This document shows positions 26,743 to 29,596 of a stretch of 29,596 bases of DNA, piece after piece. How positions within the stretch are numbered: the stretch's first letter is position 1; every line of letters starts with the position of its first letter. The position numbers and the translations under genes are program-made. Source of the stretch: a virus; IMG/VR virus record IMGVR_UViG_3300044678_001279, positions 1 to 29,596 of that record; one strand, written 5' to 3'. Below the pieces are notes generated by a model. It saw only the letters and a list, made by a program, of their open reading frames with translations. It was not told the DNA's origin and did not search any database.

Positions 26743-26760
26743 TGATTTTAAATTGGTGAT
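26743..26760 (-). repeat. Inverted-repeat element, right copy
   Basis: Read on the minus strand this is ATCACCAATTTAAAATCA, the same as 23088-23106 except for one missing A. It lies five bases after the stop of the preceding gene, in opposite orientation to the left copy. Confidence 0.6.
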
Positions 26761-26774
26761 TAGCCGAAAGGCTA
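26761..26774 (+). other. GNRA-tetraloop hairpin
   Basis: TAGCC (26761-26765), GAAA, GGCTA (26770-26774): a perfect five-bp stem closed by a GAAA tetraloop, not followed by a T-tract. It lies directly after the right inverted-repeat copy. It may be a processing or stability element; a terminator role on its own is unlikely. Confidence 0.5.
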
Positions 26775-26778
26775 TGAC

Positions 26779-26815
26779 GGCAAGTTGGATACATTCGTAT
26801 TACTGCCCTTTATTT
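26779..26815 (+). terminator. Terminator-like hairpin with interrupted stem
   Basis: GGCA-A-GT (26779-26785) pairs with ACTGCC (26802-26807) with one bulge; the stem resumes as ATAC/GTAT around loop ATTC, and CTTTATTTTT follows. This is a plausible weak intrinsic terminator. It makes the TTG at 26785 an unlikely start for the next gene. Confidence 0.45.
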
Positions 26816-26829
26816 TTAAAACAAATAAA

Positions 26830-27360
26830 ATGCCATTAGTTCCAAATTTCACAGCATCGCAAGTTCCAGGGAATCCGTCAAATGTAACTTTTACAGACGT
26901 AAGTACTGGCTCTGATGTTGCTATTACACAAAGACGAGTTTATATACAAGACGCTTTTGGTGTTTTTTTAGTGGAAGAAGGAACTACTACCGAATATGAA
27001 CAATGGGCTATTGGTGATACGTCAATAGCCCTTGATTTGTTTAGTAAAGATTATGCCGTTCAAGTTGTAGTGCAATGGCTTAATGTTTCCAATGTTGTAC
27101 TTTATTCAAAGACGCTTGTATTTTCATTCACGCAATACAATGAAAACTTTGACTATCAACTTACAACATTGATGGCATCTAACCCGAAACTGATTGAGGA
27201 CAATTCATTTTATTCCAATAAGTCAAAATTGAGGGTGTTTCTTGATGGGGGCGACTTAGCAGTATCAAATGTAGGAGATATTTACGCAGCACAACTTTGT
27301 TACGACCAAGCAACATTATTAAGGTTAAGTTCCCAATACTATTTTAATGCCAACAGTTAA
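26830..27360 (+). CDS. Virion structural protein with Ig-like N-terminus, 176 aa
   Basis: The start is placed at the ATG at 26830, preceded by AAAACAAATAAAATG as in other genes here, not at an upstream in-frame TTG inside a hairpin. The N-terminus (PNFTASQVPGNPSNVTFTDV, then STGSDVAITQRRVYI) has the look of a PKD or Ig-like beta-sandwich; the C-terminus is helical (GDIYAAQLCYDQATLLRL). Proteins with this plan occur with tail or capsid-surface genes in Bacteroidota phages. The exact role is unknown. It overlaps the next gene by 14 bases. Confidence 0.55.
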   Translation: MPLVPNFTASQVPGNPSNVTFTDVSTGSDVAITQRRVYIQDAFGVFLVEEGTTTEYEQWAIGDTSIALDLFSKDYAVQVVVQWLNVSNVVLYSKTLVFSFTQYNENFDYQLTTLMASNPKLIEDNSFYSNKSKLRVFLDGGDLAVSNVGDIYAAQLCYDQATLLRLSSQYYFNANS

Positions 27361-27877
27361 TGAAATCATAGGGTACGCAAAGATAGCCGAATACTTATCA
27401 CTAAACGATAAGAGTAGAGCAGGACTATACTTTGATGGAAATCCTGATAGGCTTCCTGAATTAATATACTTGGTAAGAAAAGGTGTTGAGTTAAGAAATC
27501 AGCAAGACCCAGCAGATGATACACTAACAAATACGGCTAATTACTTACTTACTTTATGTGGTAAATATTGGTTGCAATCAAGGTTTGTTTCAGGAACAGC
27601 AGGGTTAGTTGTAGTTCCTTCTTTAACTCCAACCGTACAATCACCAATAAGAATAACAAGTACAAACTTTGCGGATGCTACTAATTGGCAAGGAAATAAT
27701 AGTGATAACATTGCAATACTTTCATCTTATACATTACAAGTGTTTGCAAACTTTGTAGCAAGGTATCTTGAAGAAGGCGTTGAATGGCAAAGAACATCAA
27801 GCGGAGTGGAGATACTAATTCCGGGCTTTGATGCAATAACAAATGATTACGAATTTTATATTTTTATAAGCGTTTAA
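27347..27877 (+). CDS. Predicted virion structural protein, 176 aa
   Basis: Starts inside the previous gene. The product has a helical N-terminus (EIIGYAKIAEYLSLNDKSRA), a middle segment with PELIYLVRKGVELRNQQDPA, and a strand-rich C-terminal part (GVEILIPGFDAITNDYEFYI). No signal peptide or enzyme motif was seen. It is four bases from the fibre-like gene that follows and coupled to the Ig-like gene before, so all three may form an appendage or its attachment site. I do not recognise the family. Confidence 0.55.
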   Translation: MPTVNEIIGYAKIAEYLSLNDKSRAGLYFDGNPDRLPELIYLVRKGVELRNQQDPADDTLTNTANYLLTLCGKYWLQSRFVSGTAGLVVVPSLTPTVQSPIRITSTNFADATNWQGNNSDNIAILSSYTLQVFANFVARYLEEGVEWQRTSSGVEILIPGFDAITNDYEFYIFISV

Positions 27878-27881
27878 TAAT

Positions 27882-29596
27882 ATGAAAATAATATTAATAT
27901 TTATTCTTTCTTGTTTTTCCTATTTTATTGGGAGTTCGCAGCCTGTTATTCAAAGGTCAACAGCGACAAATACCGTTCGGGATGCAAGGTGGATGGGGCA
28001 ATTTAATATGTTTGTTCCAAGATACAATGATACTACGGCTGCAAATCTTCAAAAAGGTATTGATAGTTGTGGTGCAATGATTTTTACTTATGATTATAAT
28101 GGATATTGGTTTAGGGCTTGCAATCCTAAGCGTTGGCTTCAAATTATACCAAGTGGAAACCCAACAAAAGATACCCTTTATTGGAAAATAGGCGGTAATA
28201 ATCTTAGTACACTTGCATCAGATAGACCACACTTGGGAAGTACCGATTCATCAGAGGTGAATTTTATAACAAACAATCAAATAAGAATTGTAATTCCACC
28301 AAACGGGATTATAAGAAACAGCAACGCAAACCTTAAAAACATTAAATACGATACCACAACTAAATTGCTTTACTATTATGATGATGGTGGTTCTGGCGGT
28401 GGCGGTGGGATTGATTCGCTTAGAAGGATTGGTGTAAATGTTAGTGCATTAAAAAACGGAGTTTGGACTAACCAATTTACCGATAGTGTTGGTTCGGGTG
28501 GTGGTTCGCAAAACCTTGACCAGACTTTAGCAATAGGGAATAATACCGACACAACCATAAATTTTGTTGATACACTTTCAGCAAATGAAGGGAAGCAATT
28601 TGTTACTATCTATCCGAAAGGGTATGGGCAAACAGGTTATCCGAATGGCAGACCTGCAATGTTTAGCGGATTAGGTTATCAGCGTTATCCGGGCGTAAAT
28701 GCAGACGGAAGACCTAACGTAGTTGGTTTACTATGGGGGTATAATGGTGGCTTCAATACGCCTACAATAGCCAATGAAGCTACATGGGGAGTAAGAACGG
28801 AAACGTGGTATCAGATAGGCGGCTCTGGACACAGCGAGTTTCACGGTGTCATGCCAGAATTTAAAGCAATAAATGGTTCTGCACGAAGGCTTGCAACTGC
28901 TTATGTGAATAATTTAACAGGTTATACCAACTATAATTTAGGTATCGACAACATGAATGTAATGAGAGGAGCAAGTGATACACCGCAGCTTGCTTCATCA
29001 TTGAATAGGTTATTAGCAGGCTTCAAGGGCGTAGGTGATATTACTTTGAAAAATCAAGATAGTGCAACAAACACAGCGCAAATAGTACTTGCGTTAAACG
29101 GAACATTGTTTAATAACAGCGTATCAGCAGGAGCGCAGCCTTTAAATTCCTTTGGCTTTAATTCAGTTGTAAACGTACAGCCCGGCACTTCTTACGGCAG
29201 CAGCTCTACCTACACAGGGCTTGTAAATACTACCGTTGCCGTTGCTAATAAGTATGGATTTTCCACAGTATCATCAGGGCTAACAACACAGAACTGGGGA
29301 GGGATAAGCCTTGATGGAAACACGACAGGAACTATCACAAGTCTATATACAAGGCAGTTAGGTTCTAACGGAACGGTTGAAACGTGGCTTGCAGCAGCAA
29401 ACGGATCAACGGCACAATATGCAATGACTGATGTAGGCAACGGAATTAAATGGAGATGGTATTTAAAGTCAGGTGATACAGATAGGGAAATGGCTATTGG
29501 GTTTGGAACAAGCAGTTTTGATTCATTGATGAAGTTCAGAGGTACAGATGGCAAGGTTCAGATTAGAACAAACCTAAATGTAGGTTCTACCGCTTA
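27882..29596 (+). CDS. Fibre-like surface protein with apparent signal peptide, 3' end outside window
   Basis: Open from the ATG at 27882 to the window edge (571 codons seen). The first residues, MKIILIFILSCFSYFIGSSQ, have one positive charge, a hydrophobic core of about 14 residues and a GSS-Q site, as in Bacteroidota Sec signal peptides, which are often cut before Q. The body has two glycine-rich linkers (DGGSGGGGGID, about residues 168-178; VGSGGGSQN) and a repetitive beta-rich region with many N, T, G and S residues and fibre-like strands. A pattern of LRRIGVNVSALKNGVWTNQF between linkers is typical of fibre-type proteins in Bacteroidota phages. Likely a receptor-binding fibre or spike; the signal peptide is odd for a virion protein. 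The C-terminus, which would hold the receptor domain, is not in the window. Confidence 0.6.
   Translation, partial: MKIILIFILSCFSYFIGSSQPVIQRSTATNTVRDARWMGQFNMFVPRYNDTTAANLQKGIDSCGAMIFTYDYNGYWFRACNPKRWLQIIPSGNPTKDTLYWKIGGNNLSTLASDRPHLGSTDSSEVNFITNNQIRIVIPPNGIIRNSNANLKNIKYDTTTKLLYYYDDGGSGGGGGIDSLRRIGVNVSALKNGVWTNQFTDSVGSGGGSQNLDQTLAIGNNTDTTINFVDTLSANEGKQFVTIYPKGYGQTGYPNGRPAMFSGLGYQRYPGVNADGRPNVVGLLWGYNGGFNTPTIANEATWGVRTETWYQIGGSGHSEFHGVMPEFKAINGSARRLATAYVNNLTGYTNYNLGIDNMNVMRGASDTPQLASSLNRLLAGFKGVGDITLKNQDSATNTAQIVLALNGTLFNNSVSAGAQPLNSFGFNSVVNVQPGTSYGSSSTYTGLVNTTVAVANKYGFSTVSSGLTTQNWGGISLDGNTTGTITSLYTRQLGSNGTVETWLAAANGSTAQYAMTDVGNGIKWRWYLKSGDTDREMAIGFGTSSFDSLMKFRGTDGKVQIRTNLNVGSTA

Noticed and set aside
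26785-26829. TTG start at 26785 for the Ig-like gene
   Set aside because: It lies in the arm of a terminator-like hairpin, and the ATG at 26830 has the AAATAAAATG leader common in this window.
1-29596. Stop-codon reassignment as in some crAss-like phages
   Set aside because: TAA, TGA and TAG all end genes at positions supported by overlaps or by the next gene's start, and no gene is broken by in-frame stops.
1-29596. tRNA genes, CRISPR arrays, insertion sequences
   Set aside because: No cloverleaf-like sequence, regularly spaced repeats or transposase motif was found in the few short gaps or within genes.

Overview
This window is a late (virion) gene block of a tailed phage that infects a member of the Bacteroidota. 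All 24 genes called lie on the + strand, packed with ATGA or TAATG overlaps or gaps of only a few bases. The DNA is AT-rich, and many starts follow A-rich leaders ending in AATAAAATG instead of a clear Shine-Dalgarno sequence, which is typical of Bacteroidota. Stops are TAA, TGA and TAG, all used as real stops, so there is no sign here of the stop-codon reassignment seen in some crAss-like phages. The protein set (podovirus-type nozzle, ring proteins, huge internal proteins, TerL, portal, scaffold, HK97-fold capsid) fits a crAss-like or related Bacteroidota podophage. That placement rests on pattern recognition, not on a search.

Layout. 1-2230: a partial small gene, two adjacent SAM-methyltransferase-like genes, a family 25-like glycosyltransferase and a small unknown gene. 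2205-2852: a co-chaperonin-like protein that appears to carry two GroES domains in tandem. 2843-2899: promoter-like leader. 2900-5901: neck or tail ring proteins and small proteins, one of which (5641-5901) also looks GroES-like. 5898-8987: 1029-residue tail nozzle ('muzzle' or stabilization) protein. 8999-18261: three predicted internal or ejected virion proteins of 248, 516 and 2315 residues. 18264-20647: a small gene and the terminase large subunit. 20669-23035: portal. 23111-25764: scaffold-like protein and major capsid protein, the latter followed by a strong intrinsic terminator. 25830-27877: three unrecognised virion-type proteins, the first followed by two tandem hairpins. 27882-end: start of a fibre-like protein with an apparent signal peptide, cut by the window edge.

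How it fits together. TerL pumps DNA through the portal into a capsid built on the scaffold. The ring proteins and nozzle close the portal vertex, and the large internal proteins are probably packaged and ejected with the DNA. The GroES-like proteins may adapt the host GroEL to fold the capsid or other large proteins, as T4 gp31 does. The methyltransferase and glycosyltransferase genes may modify virion or host-surface molecules.

The most interesting items are the tandem-GroES protein with a possible third GroES-like protein nearby, the signal peptide on the fibre-like protein, and a near-identical inverted repeat bracketing the scaffold-capsid block. No tRNA, rRNA, CRISPR array, insertion sequence or gene-free stretch over 300 bases was seen.
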